A stretch of DNA of 6,961 nucleotides from Candidatus Dormiibacterota bacterium (GCA_003132265.1 PKXE01000007.1:1948-8908), one strand, 5' to 3'. Positions 1-6,557 are shown, counted from the stretch's first letter. The notes: generated by a model from the letters alone, not told the origin. A program made the numbers and translations.

Positions 1-828
1 GATCCGAAGCGGGACTGGATTGTGCCGGCTTCTCGGGAGCAGCCCGCCATGCTTCGGCACGGGTGGCCCTTGGGAAGCCTGTTCGCCGCCTACATGGGGC
101 GTCTTAACTACGCTTCCATCCCCGCCGAAGTGAGGATGATGCTGCGCCAGCAGTCGATCGGGGCGCAAATGCCCCATGCCGCCGGCCTCGCCTGGGCCTT
201 GAAGCTACGTGGGGTGGAGGGTGCCGTAATGGTGTATTGCGGGGACGGTGCGTCTTCGGAGGGTGATTTCCATGAGGGCTGCAACTTTGCTGGAGTGATG
301 CGTGCTCCCTTGGTCGTGGTTGTCATTAACAACCAGTATGCAATCTCGACTCCGCTCGGCAAGCAGACGGCCGCCGCAAGCTTGGCCATCCGGGCGGCTG
401 GCTACGGCTTCCCGGGAGTGGCGGTGGATGGCAATGACCTCTTCGCCGTGTATGCACTCTCGAAGCAAGCAGTCGACCGAGCGCTCGAGGGACGGGGGCC
501 GACTCTGATCGAGTGCAGGACTTACCGTGTTGGCTTCCATAACACTTCCGACAATCCCAACGAGTATCGGGATGCTGCAGAAGTGCAGCTTGCGATCGAG
601 AGGGATCCCATCGAACGCGTGCGGCGCTATGCGCTCAACGCGGGTCTCCTGTCAGAGGAGGAGCTCACAGCGACTCTCAAGGACATCGAGCAGGAGCTCG
701 ATATGACGTGGCGCCGGGTTGCGGCGCTACCCCGCCCGGGTCCTGATGCAGTCTTCGAGCACGTTTACGAAGAATTGCCGATCCGGGTACGGCAGCAGCG
801 TGACGAAATCCTGGGTGCTGAGGAGTAG
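1..828 (+). CDS. 2-oxo acid dehydrogenase E1 component, alpha subunit (branched-chain type), 5' partial
   Basis: This is the thiamine-diphosphate-binding alpha subunit of a cytoplasmic 2-oxo acid dehydrogenase E1. The enzyme decarboxylates a 2-oxo acid and passes the acyl group to lipoyl-E2. The frame is open from base 1 (reading DPKRDWIVPASREQ), so the GTG at 22 is not a start and the N-terminus lies outside the window. About 275 residues are visible; family members are usually 330-410. Window residues 81-83 (GDG) and 110-111 (NN) form the classic ThDP/metal motif, with GDGASSEGDFHEG and INNQYAIS. Residues 175-184 (YRVGFHNTSD) match the branched-chain E1 alpha loop; the histidine is kept (H180), and Asn181 stands where the mammalian enzyme has its phosphorylated Ser. 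This loop favours a branched-chain-like enzyme over a pyruvate enzyme, but the substrate is not settled. The E2 gene follows after a 6-base spacer. The partner E1 beta gene is not between them and must lie upstream or elsewhere. Confidence 0.93.
   Translation, partial: DPKRDWIVPASREQPAMLRHGWPLGSLFAAYMGRLNYASIPAEVRMMLRQQSIGAQMPHAAGLAWALKLRGVEGAVMVYCGDGASSEGDFHEGCNFAGVMRAPLVVVVINNQYAISTPLGKQTAAASLAIRAAGYGFPGVAVDGNDLFAVYALSKQAVDRALEGRGPTLIECRTYRVGFHNTSDNPNEYRDAAEVQLAIERDPIERVRRYALNAGLLSEEELTATLKDIEQELDMTWRRVAALPRPGPDAVFEHVYEELPIRVRQQRDEILGAEE
820..825 (+). promoter_or_regulatory. Ribosome binding site for the E2 gene
   Basis: The purine run GAGGAG lies inside the last codons of the E1 alpha gene, 9 bases before the ATG at 835 and 6 bases before an in-frame TTG at 832. 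It fits either start. ATG at 835 is preferred because it is the stronger codon and only one residue is at stake. Its position implies translation coupled to the end of E1 alpha. Confidence 0.55.
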
Positions 829-834
829 CTGTTG

Positions 835-2178
835 ATGGTAGCGACTCGGGTAACAATGCCCCAACTCGGTGAATCCGTGCGTGAAGGGACGGTCGCGCAA
901 TGGCTAGTCAAATTAGGTGATTGGGTCGTGGAGCTCGAGCCTATGCTGGTGGTCGACACTGACAAAGTGAACGCAGAAGTTCCGGCTCCCGTCACTGGAA
1001 CCCTGAAGGAGATCCTCGCCCAGGAAGGGGAGACGGTCTCTGTGGGCGCGGAGATCGCCGTCATCGAGGTAGAGGCAGGCACCGACGTGTCCAACGAGCG
1101 TCCATCATCCTCCGAAGGCGGGCCCGGGAAGGCCGCTGACACCGGGTTGATAGCATCTGAACCGGACGCAGTGACCAGTCAGCCCGACGACAGTCGCCAG
1201 CTATCCGCAGCCAACCCGGAGGCGCGGGACGCCATCACAGATGCCAGCAAGCAAGGGACTAGCAACTGGCGTCACTCGCCAGCGGTACGGAGATTCGCCG
1301 ACAATGTGCACCTCGACATCTCTCAGCTCGTAGGCACGGGCGTTGGCGGTCGAGTGACCCGGAGGGACGTTCTTGTTGCCGTTGATGCTCGAGAGCACAG
1401 TGGAGCCGGCGGCCAGAGGGGGGCGACCTCTTCCCTGGCTCAGGTTCCGCCCGCTGCAGCGATACGTTCCCAAGGGCTGAGCGGTGACGAAGTCGTTCCC
1501 CTGAGCCGGATTCGTCGCCTCATCGCTGACAACCTGACTCGATCTAAGAACACCATACCGCATGCCTGGCAAACACAGGAGGTGGATATGGCAGGGGTTG
1601 TGGCCAACCGCAACGCCAACAAGGACAAGTTCCAGCAGCAAGAGGGCTTCTCGCTAACCTACCTACCTTATGTTGTGGCCGCGGCGACCGCCGGCTTGCG
1701 TGAGAACCGCCATGTGAACTCCACCTTCAACGGTGACCATATCCTGCTTCACCACGAGATCAACATTGGCATCTCGGTCGGCCTTGAGGACACCCTCCTC
1801 GTGCCGGTCATCAGGCACGCGGACGAGCTTTCCATGGCGGATATCGCTCGAGCGATCAACGACCTTTCCACACGGGCCCGCACCAAGAAACTGCGCCCCG
1901 ACGACCTCGCTGGGGCCACCTTCACTGTAAACAATAGCGGAACCTTCGGTACCACTTTCAGCTACTCCATTATCAACCCGGGCCAAGCCGGCATTCTGAC
2001 CATGGAGGCGATCATTGAGCGCCCCGTCGCGGTGAGCGGCCTCATCGGGATCAAGCCCATGATGTACCTCTGCTTCAGCCTCGATCACCGAGTGCTTGAC
2101 GGGCTGCAAGCGGCCAGGTTCCTGCGAGCCTGCCGCCAGTGGCTAGAAGGGGTCACGGATGCGACTCCGATCTACTGA
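835..2178 (+). CDS. Dihydrolipoamide acyltransferase (E2) of a 2-oxo acid dehydrogenase complex
   Basis: E2 forms the core of the complex and transfers the acyl group from E1, through its lipoyl arm, to CoA. The protein has 447 residues from ATG 835; the numbers below count from the alternative TTG at 832 and are one higher. An N-terminal lipoyl domain (about 5-82) contains VDTDKVNAEV, with the lipoylated lysine at 45. A polar Ser/Asp/Glu-rich linker follows (about 85-146). The peripheral subunit-binding domain (about 148-184) reads SPAVRRFA ... GTGVGGRVTRRDV. After a second linker comes the catalytic domain (about 221-448), with FTVNNSGTFGT, NPGQAGILTM and the active-site DHRVLDG (H419, D423). 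Only one lipoyl domain is present, and the length is normal for bacterial E2. All catalytic features are intact. The PSBD and linkers resemble branched-chain E2 proteins, so BkdC-like is the best label, but substrate cannot be fixed from sequence. It is co-transcribed with E1 alpha. Confidence 0.95.
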   Translation: MVATRVTMPQLGESVREGTVAQWLVKLGDWVVELEPMLVVDTDKVNAEVPAPVTGTLKEILAQEGETVSVGAEIAVIEVEAGTDVSNERPSSSEGGPGKAADTGLIASEPDAVTSQPDDSRQLSAANPEARDAITDASKQGTSNWRHSPAVRRFADNVHLDISQLVGTGVGGRVTRRDVLVAVDAREHSGAGGQRGATSSLAQVPPAAAIRSQGLSGDEVVPLSRIRRLIADNLTRSKNTIPHAWQTQEVDMAGVVANRNANKDKFQQQEGFSLTYLPYVVAAATAGLRENRHVNSTFNGDHILLHHEINIGISVGLEDTLLVPVIRHADELSMADIARAINDLSTRARTKKLRPDDLAGATFTVNNSGTFGTTFSYSIINPGQAGILTMEAIIERPVAVSGLIGIKPMMYLCFSLDHRVLDGLQAARFLRACRQWLEGVTDATPIY

Positions 2179-2315
2179 TGGAGCACGCTTGCGCAGAGCC
2201 GCGTCGTCGGTTTGCTCATTCCTGTCGCTGTGGCGTCAGCCCCTTGGTGCCGCTATCGAGAGCAGGCCAAATGGGCCCCTTGGCGACGGCTAAGACGCTC
2301 TTCGGGAGGTAAGAG
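2179..2315 (+). other. Gap between E2 and MaoC genes, bridged by an unproven 44-codon ORF
   Basis: This 137-base gap is the only sizeable break in the plus-strand cluster. I see no convincing -35/-10 pair and no strong terminator hairpin. A small frame runs from the ATG at 2178-2180, which overlaps the E2 stop as TGATG, to a TAA at 2310-2312, three bases before the MaoC start. The predicted peptide is Arg-rich with Cys at 5, 16 and 18 (CAEPRRRFAHSCRCG). It has no good Shine-Dalgarno site of its own and I recognise no family. It may be a coupling peptide or a chance open frame in GC-rich DNA. Confidence 0.3.
2304..2310 (+). promoter_or_regulatory. Strong ribosome binding site for the MaoC-type gene
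   Basis: GGGAGGT lies 5 bases before the ATG at 2316. It is the best Shine-Dalgarno match in the window. It fixes the MaoC start and suggests that this gene is initiated independently, not only by coupling to E2. Confidence 0.7.
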
Positions 2316-2864
2316 ATGGAGAGGAACGAACCGGATGCAAACTCGGCGCCACAGCGCGCCAGCGTAGCCGGATGGCGCGGTAGGTTCTTTGAGGACTTCG
2401 AGGTGGGGGATATCTTTATGCATCCGCTAGGTCGGACTCTGACCGGCACGGATAATGCTTGGTTCACGCTTCTGACCCAGAACACTGCGCCTTTGCACTT
2501 TGACCGCTACTATGCGGCCCAGACCGAGTTCGGTCAGCCACTGGTGAACTCCTGCTTGACGCTAGCCCTGGTGACCGGTCAAAGCGTCACGGACATTTCC
2601 CAGAACGCGATGGCGAACCTGGCCTGGGATGAAGTCCGACTGCCGAACCCCGTTTTCGAGGGCGACACCATCTACTCGGAGTCGGAGGTGCTGGATATGC
2701 GAAAGTCCAAGTCCCGTCAGAACGTCGGCATTGTGACCGTCAAGACCACGGGCTTCAATCAGGACGGAAAGATTGTGATTACCTTCCGCCGCACCGTGCT
2801 GGTGTATCGGCGTGGACATGGGCCGAAGAGTGTAAGGCCGTCCCCGGCGGGAGCTATCCCATGA
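2316..2864 (+). CDS. MaoC-like (hot-dog fold) enoyl-CoA hydratase, probably mesaconyl-CoA hydratase type
   Basis: This 182-residue protein is a single hot-dog MaoC domain that adds water to, or removes it from, an acyl-CoA in the cytoplasm. Residues 22-34 (GRFFEDFEVGDIF) are the typical MaoC opening. Residues 55-66 (QNTAPLHFDRYY) hold the active-site segment with His61. Residues 92-120 (VTDISQNAMANLAWDEVR, then PNPVFEGDTIY) and 136-151 (NVGIVTV ... GFNQDG) resemble mesaconyl-CoA hydratases (beta-methylmalyl-CoA dehydratases) as I remember them. Known double-domain Mch proteins are about 340 residues, so this is the short form. M. tuberculosis Rv2499c is of similar size and sits beside bkdABC. 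The Asp expected five residues before the His is Asn56. The gene starts at a strong RBS and overlaps the next gene by 4 bases. Likely substrates are mesaconyl-C1- or C4-CoA or itaconyl-CoA, inferred from neighbours; the family assignment is firm and the substrate is not. Confidence 0.85.
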   Translation: MERNEPDANSAPQRASVAGWRGRFFEDFEVGDIFMHPLGRTLTGTDNAWFTLLTQNTAPLHFDRYYAAQTEFGQPLVNSCLTLALVTGQSVTDISQNAMANLAWDEVRLPNPVFEGDTIYSESEVLDMRKSKSRQNVGIVTVKTTGFNQDGKIVITFRRTVLVYRRGHGPKSVRPSPAGAIP

Positions 2865-4384
2865 GCGCTACCACGACCACCAGCAGCCAGAAAACTCTAA
2901 CGACGCTCAAGCGTCAGGTCGCCTCGGCCGTCGAAGCCGATGGCCCGGAGGCCCATCAGATCGACATCGACCGGCTTGTGTGGTTACATGCTCGCGTCGA
3001 GGTCGCGCGCGCGCTCAGAGAATGGGCTGAGAGTAGCAAGCACCCCCTGACAGGGGACCTAGCTGAGGTCGCGGAACTCCAGGCATTCTCGGCGCTTTCG
3101 CGGTTGACAGGCGAGGGCTTCCTGGACGCGGTGCAGATCTCTCGCCGGCTTGCCGACATCGCTGAGAGGTTGGAACCGCTGCAGGATGTGGGGGCCAGTG
3201 AAGCGCATCGTCTACTGCGATCCAGCCTGCGGGAGTTCGCTGACCGCGAAGTCAAGCCATACGCCAGCCGCATGCACCGGCAAGACGAAGATATTCCTGA
3301 GCACATCATCAAGTCGATGGCGGGTCTCGGGTTGTTCGGGGTCTCCATTCCGGCCGAGTACGGAGGCGCGCAGGTGACCCCGGATGTTAAGGCCATGCTG
3401 ATTGCGACCGAGGAGCTCTCTCGAGCTTCACTGGCTGGTGCTGGCAGTCTGATCACCCGTCCAGAGATCCTAGTGCAGGCTCTGCTTCGAGGCGGTACCG
3501 AGAAGCAGAAGAGGCAATGGCTTCCAGCGATTGCGAACGGTGACAAGATGGTGGCGGTGGCCGTTACTGAACCAGACTGCGGCTCCGACGTGGCCAGTCT
3601 GTCGTGCCCGGCCAAGGAGCTACCTGATGGCGATTGGGAGATCACTGGTACCAAGCTCTGGTGCAGCTTCGCAGGTCGATCTGAGCTGGTGATGCTGCTC
3701 TGCAGGACAGGGCAGGCTGGGCACAGGGGTCTGTCGGCCTTCGTGATCGAGAAGCCTGCCTTCGCTGGCCACGAGTTCGAATACCGTCAGCCTGGTGGAG
3801 GCACTCTCATTGGTAAGGCCATTCCCACAATCGGCTATCGTGGGATGCACACATTCGAGCTTTCCTTCGACCACTTCCGAACTCTCGCCAGCTCCCTTAT
3901 AGGAGAGGGGGAGGGGCTGAATCGAGGGTTTTATCTCCAGATGGAAGGCTTCGCCATGGGCCGGATTCAGACCGCCGGTCGAGCGGTGGGTGTGATGCAG
4001 GCGGCTTTCGAGGACACTCTGGCTTACACCAAGGACCGGGTGGTCTTCGGGCAGCCCATTTTCGCCAATGAACTAGCACGGTCGAAAGTGGGAATGATGG
4101 CGCTCTGGCTGCAAGGCAGCCGCCAGCTCAGCTATCTCGCCGCCAGGATGCTCGACGAAGGAAATGGGCAGACTGAGGCGTCACTGGCCAAGCTCTACGC
4201 GTGTCGGGTGGCTGAGTCGCTAACCCGTGAGGCGACCCAGCTGCATGGCGCGATGGGTTATAGCGAGGAGGCTGATGTCTCCAGGTACTTCGTCGATGCT
4301 CGGGTACTGGGCATTTTCGAAGGAGCCGAGGACGTTCTCTCCCTGCGTGTGATTGGGCGGGCACTCCTGCAGGAAATGGACTGA
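2861..4384 (+). CDS. mcd: Acyl-CoA dehydrogenase, (2S)-methylsuccinyl-CoA dehydrogenase-like (Mcd)
   Basis: This flavoprotein is predicted to oxidise (2S)-methylsuccinyl-CoA to mesaconyl-C1-CoA (2-methylfumaryl-CoA), passing electrons to ETF. It has 507 residues, far longer than ordinary acyl-CoA dehydrogenases (about 380-400). The surplus is an alpha-helical N-terminal region (about 1-110, with RLVWLHARVEVARALREWAE near 38-57) of the kind found in Mcd of the ethylmalonyl-CoA pathway. The dehydrogenase part begins near 113. It shows TEPDCGSD (236-243), TIGYRGMHTFELSFD (323-337), GRIQTAGRAVGVMQ (367-380), KDRVVFGQPI (391-400) and LGIFEGAEDV (483-492), where Glu487 is the expected catalytic base. 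These all match remembered Rhodobacter Mcd motifs. The start is ATG in the ATGA overlap with MaoC, behind GGGAG at 2849-2853, indicating coupled translation. The CoA-transferase gene follows one base after the stop. Other short dicarboxylyl-CoA substrates remain possible. Confidence 0.85.
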   Translation: MSATTTTSSQKTLTTLKRQVASAVEADGPEAHQIDIDRLVWLHARVEVARALREWAESSKHPLTGDLAEVAELQAFSALSRLTGEGFLDAVQISRRLADIAERLEPLQDVGASEAHRLLRSSLREFADREVKPYASRMHRQDEDIPEHIIKSMAGLGLFGVSIPAEYGGAQVTPDVKAMLIATEELSRASLAGAGSLITRPEILVQALLRGGTEKQKRQWLPAIANGDKMVAVAVTEPDCGSDVASLSCPAKELPDGDWEITGTKLWCSFAGRSELVMLLCRTGQAGHRGLSAFVIEKPAFAGHEFEYRQPGGGTLIGKAIPTIGYRGMHTFELSFDHFRTLASSLIGEGEGLNRGFYLQMEGFAMGRIQTAGRAVGVMQAAFEDTLAYTKDRVVFGQPIFANELARSKVGMMALWLQGSRQLSYLAARMLDEGNGQTEASLAKLYACRVAESLTREATQLHGAMGYSEEADVSRYFVDARVLGIFEGAEDVLSLRVIGRALLQEMD

Positions 4385-4385
4385 G

Positions 4386-5594
4386 ATGGATGCCAGTCGT
4401 CCCATACTTGATGGGCTCACGATCGTCGAACTCTCTGCCTTCGTGGCAGCTCCGCTCTGTGGAACAACTCTAGCCTCGCTCGGGGCGGAGGTCGTCCGCG
4501 TAGACCCGCCCGGGGGTGGGCTCGACGCCAAGCGCTGGCCCCTCCACAAGGGAAGGAGCCTGTACTGGGCAGGGCTCAATCAGGGCAAGAAGTCGGTGGC
4601 TATTGACACTCACAGCAGGGCAGGCCAGGAGCTGGTGACTTCACTGATAGCGGAAGCCGGAATCCTCGTGACTAATCTGCCTGTACAGGGGTGGAACTCG
4701 TACGCTCGCCTCAAGGAAGTGAGACCGGATCTGATCATGGCAGTGTTGACTGGCAACCCGGACGGCTCGGCCGCGGTGGACTACACAGTCAATGCGGCCG
4801 TCGGCTTTCCCTTTGTGACCGGTCCGGAAGACGCCGTAGGACCTGTCAACCACGTCCTGCCTGCTTGGGACGCGCTGGCTGGCTATATGCTCGCGGTTGG
4901 TCTGATTGCGGCCGAGTTGCGGCGATCACGAACCGGTGAGGGACAGTACATCACCTTGAGCCTCACGGATATCGCGCTCTCCGTCATAGGTAATCTGGGC
5001 TTGATCGGCGAGGCCCAGCTCGACGACCAAGCTCGTGGCCGATTCGGTAACGAGCTCTATGGCAGTTACTCGCGCGACTTCAGAACCTCGGATGGCCGCT
5101 ACCTGATCGTGGTTGCCCTAACTCCGCGTCAGTGGGCCAGTCTGGTCGACGCTATCGGGGTCCAAGAGGATATCAAGCGCCTAGAAGCCGAGCACGGAGT
5201 TGACCTCCGGTTGGAGGGGGACCGCTTCCAGCTTCGCAGGGAAGTCTCAGCACTGATCGACGGCTGGGTCGCGGCTCGGCCTTATGCGGAGGTCAAAGAG
5301 GTCTTGGACCGGAACCGGGTTCTCTGGGGGCCCTACCAAACGTTCAAGGAACTCGCGGCTAATGATCCGCGCTGCTCCACCGCCAACCAGCTCTTCCGTG
5401 AGATTGACCAACCAGGTATCGGTAACTACCTGCGCGCCTGCGCGCCCCTAGTCTTCAGCGCCTCCTCCCGGCTGCCCGCCATGCCATCACCGCTGATCGG
5501 GCAGGACACTGATGGGGTGCTGCGGTCATGGCTTGGACTCGGCGACGCCGACCTTGAGCGACTGGCCGGTGAAGGCGTTCTTTGCCGGGGCTAG
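4386..5594 (+). CDS. mct: Class III CoA-transferase, mesaconyl-CoA C1:C4 CoA transferase-like (2-methylfumaryl-CoA isomerase)
   Basis: This 402-residue CaiB/BaiF-family enzyme is predicted to move CoA within mesaconyl-CoA from C1 to C4. The predicted substrate, mesaconyl-C1-CoA, is the product expected from the preceding Mcd-like enzyme. Close resemblance to remembered Chloroflexus Mct runs the full length: SAFVAAPL near the N-terminus, then GGGLDAKRWP, YWAGLNQGKKS, PDLIM, VDYTVNAAVGFPFVTGP, NHVLPAWDALAGYM, TGEGQ, LYGSYSRDF and EQ/DQPGIG-type QPGIGNYL. Asp162 in PAWDALAGYM is the expected catalytic aspartate that forms the aspartyl-CoA intermediate. ATG 4386 is chosen over an in-frame TTG at 4353: the family starts with a residue run like RPILDGLTIVE, AGGA lies at 4371-4374, and the ATG sits one base after the Mcd stop. 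A succinyl-CoA:mesaconate CoA-transferase is the main alternative. The TAG stop is shared as CTAG with the opposing remnant. Confidence 0.88.
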   Translation: MDASRPILDGLTIVELSAFVAAPLCGTTLASLGAEVVRVDPPGGGLDAKRWPLHKGRSLYWAGLNQGKKSVAIDTHSRAGQELVTSLIAEAGILVTNLPVQGWNSYARLKEVRPDLIMAVLTGNPDGSAAVDYTVNAAVGFPFVTGPEDAVGPVNHVLPAWDALAGYMLAVGLIAAELRRSRTGEGQYITLSLTDIALSVIGNLGLIGEAQLDDQARGRFGNELYGSYSRDFRTSDGRYLIVVALTPRQWASLVDAIGVQEDIKRLEAEHGVDLRLEGDRFQLRREVSALIDGWVAARPYAEVKEVLDRNRVLWGPYQTFKELAANDPRCSTANQLFREIDQPGIGNYLRACAPLVFSASSRLPAMPSPLIGQDTDGVLRSWLGLGDADLERLAGEGVLCRG

Positions 5595-6436
5595 CTTTTC
5601 TTGGTAGCGGGGTAACTATTCAGGTCAGCGATCTGAGGCGGCTGGCGGCTTGGAGAGGGGGGGAAGCAGGTGGCGTGGGGCGAGGAGCAGTGGCGGATGC
5701 GCTGACCGGAGCGCGGACGCTGATAGGAATGCGGTAGGGTTTCGACGAACCGGGCATCGTTGACCACCGGCGAGTAGGGGGTCACCAGATGCGGCTGGCC
5801 CTTGAACATGGTCCAGCAGGGAAGGTCGTCGTTGTAGCAGTCGACGTCGTAGACGAAGCCGCCCTCCTCCACCACGAGCTCCCGAGGATTGGTACTCATC
5901 TCCCGGCAATACCAGCCGCGCGGCCGATGGCCAGTAGTGGCTGTGATGGATTTCACCGCACGGGCTATCGCTTCCCTTTCTTCATCCCGATTCATCTCGA
6001 AGTGGTTGCTCCAGCGGTATCCGTGCCCAGCCGCCTCGTCTTCTCGCTCGGTAAGCTTGCGGGCGACCGCAGGGTTGCGTTCCAGCGCCACCGCGGCCGC
6101 CAGGCAGGGGATGGGGACGCCGGCCGCGGCGAACACCCGAAACAGCCGCCAGATTCCTGCTCGCGAACCGTACTCGTAGGCGGACTCTATGGCGACGTCT
6201 CTTTGTGCTTCCACCTCGGACGGCAGTTCGCAGAGGTCCTCGTTGACGTCGTCTCCCATTGCCTAGGTCTGTTCGGAGCCCTCCTCGTAGTTCACCACGA
6301 GTCGGACCGCCGCTCTCACGTCGTCCTGCCAGTGGATCTTCGGAGGCTGCTCGCACTAGCCGACAAGCTCACGCGGAGGCCCATCCACAGACAAATCGTG
6401 GGTGGCGAAGAACTGAGAGTTAAAGGGTCCAGCCAT
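5591..6436 (-). pseudogene. Decayed PuuE-type polysaccharide deacetylase / allantoinase gene
   Basis: This is a remnant of the NodB-fold family that includes allantoinase PuuE, which hydrolyses allantoin in purine breakdown. A plausible start is ATG at 6436-6434, with AAGG 7 bases upstream. The frame then reads PPRELVG, an amber TAG at 6358-6356, CEQPPKIHWQDD, VVNYEEGSEQT, a second TAG at 6265-6263, and AMGDDVNEDL. It continues uninterrupted through AIESAYEYGSRAG, GHGYRW, PRGWYC, LVVEEGGFVYDVDCYNDDLP and PHLVTPYSP to NDARF, ending near 5747. Homology flanks both stops in one frame, so this was once one gene. After NDARF the family normally has another 70-80 residues (FFxYLxDxFD, GLHxR). Here about 50 unrelated Pro/Ser/Arg-rich residues run to a stop at 5593-5591, and neither other minus frame restores the family. 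The ATG at 6259 could give a 222-residue fragment, but it would lack both ends. The purine role has no visible link to the plus-strand cluster. Confidence 0.8.
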
Positions 6437-6557
6437 CAGAAAACCTTCAGACAGACATTGTGTCGCGCTGGCGACGTCCGCACGGCCCGTGGGCCCGCGG
6501 AATGCGCACAGTCCGATGGGAGCCAGCCTCGAGCAGCCGAGTGCTGGTCCGGTCACC
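6437..6557 (-). other. Short gap between the minus-strand dehydrogenase and the deacetylase remnant
   Basis: About 121 bases separate the stop of the minus-strand acyl-CoA dehydrogenase from the likely original start of the PuuE-type remnant. The remnant's frame stays open back to a GTG at 6556-6554, just after the dehydrogenase stop, so a longer N-terminus is possible. The extra residues do not resemble the family. I see no promoter or terminator. Confidence 0.3.

Noticed and set aside
1..5. GATCC at the left edge as a BamHI/Sau3AI cloning boundary
   Set aside because: An intact GGATCC occurs at 603-608 and a four-base end is weak evidence. It may only reflect how the fragment was obtained.
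22..24. GTG as start of the E1 alpha gene
   Set aside because: The frame is open to base 1, and DPKRDW before it matches the family, so the gene is cut by the window edge.
2956..3654. Minus-strand open frame of 232 codons
   Set aside because: It is fully antisense to the well-supported Mcd-like gene and is Ser/Arg-rich without motifs, as expected of a shadow.
4353..4385. Upstream TTG start for the CoA-transferase
   Set aside because: It would add 11 residues unlike the family and overlap the Mcd-like gene by 32 bases. ATG at 4386 fits family length and spacing.
5657..5663. Run of seven G as a frameshift site restoring the deacetylase C-terminus
   Set aside because: Translating the other two minus frames on either side of the run gives no family sequence, so an indel there would not repair the gene.
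6263..6358. Amber codons read as an amino acid (stop-codon recoding) in the deacetylase gene
   Set aside because: TAG ends the E1 alpha and Mct-like genes in the same window, and the deacetylase has also lost its C-terminus. Gene decay explains everything; the observation is kept only as a finding to check.
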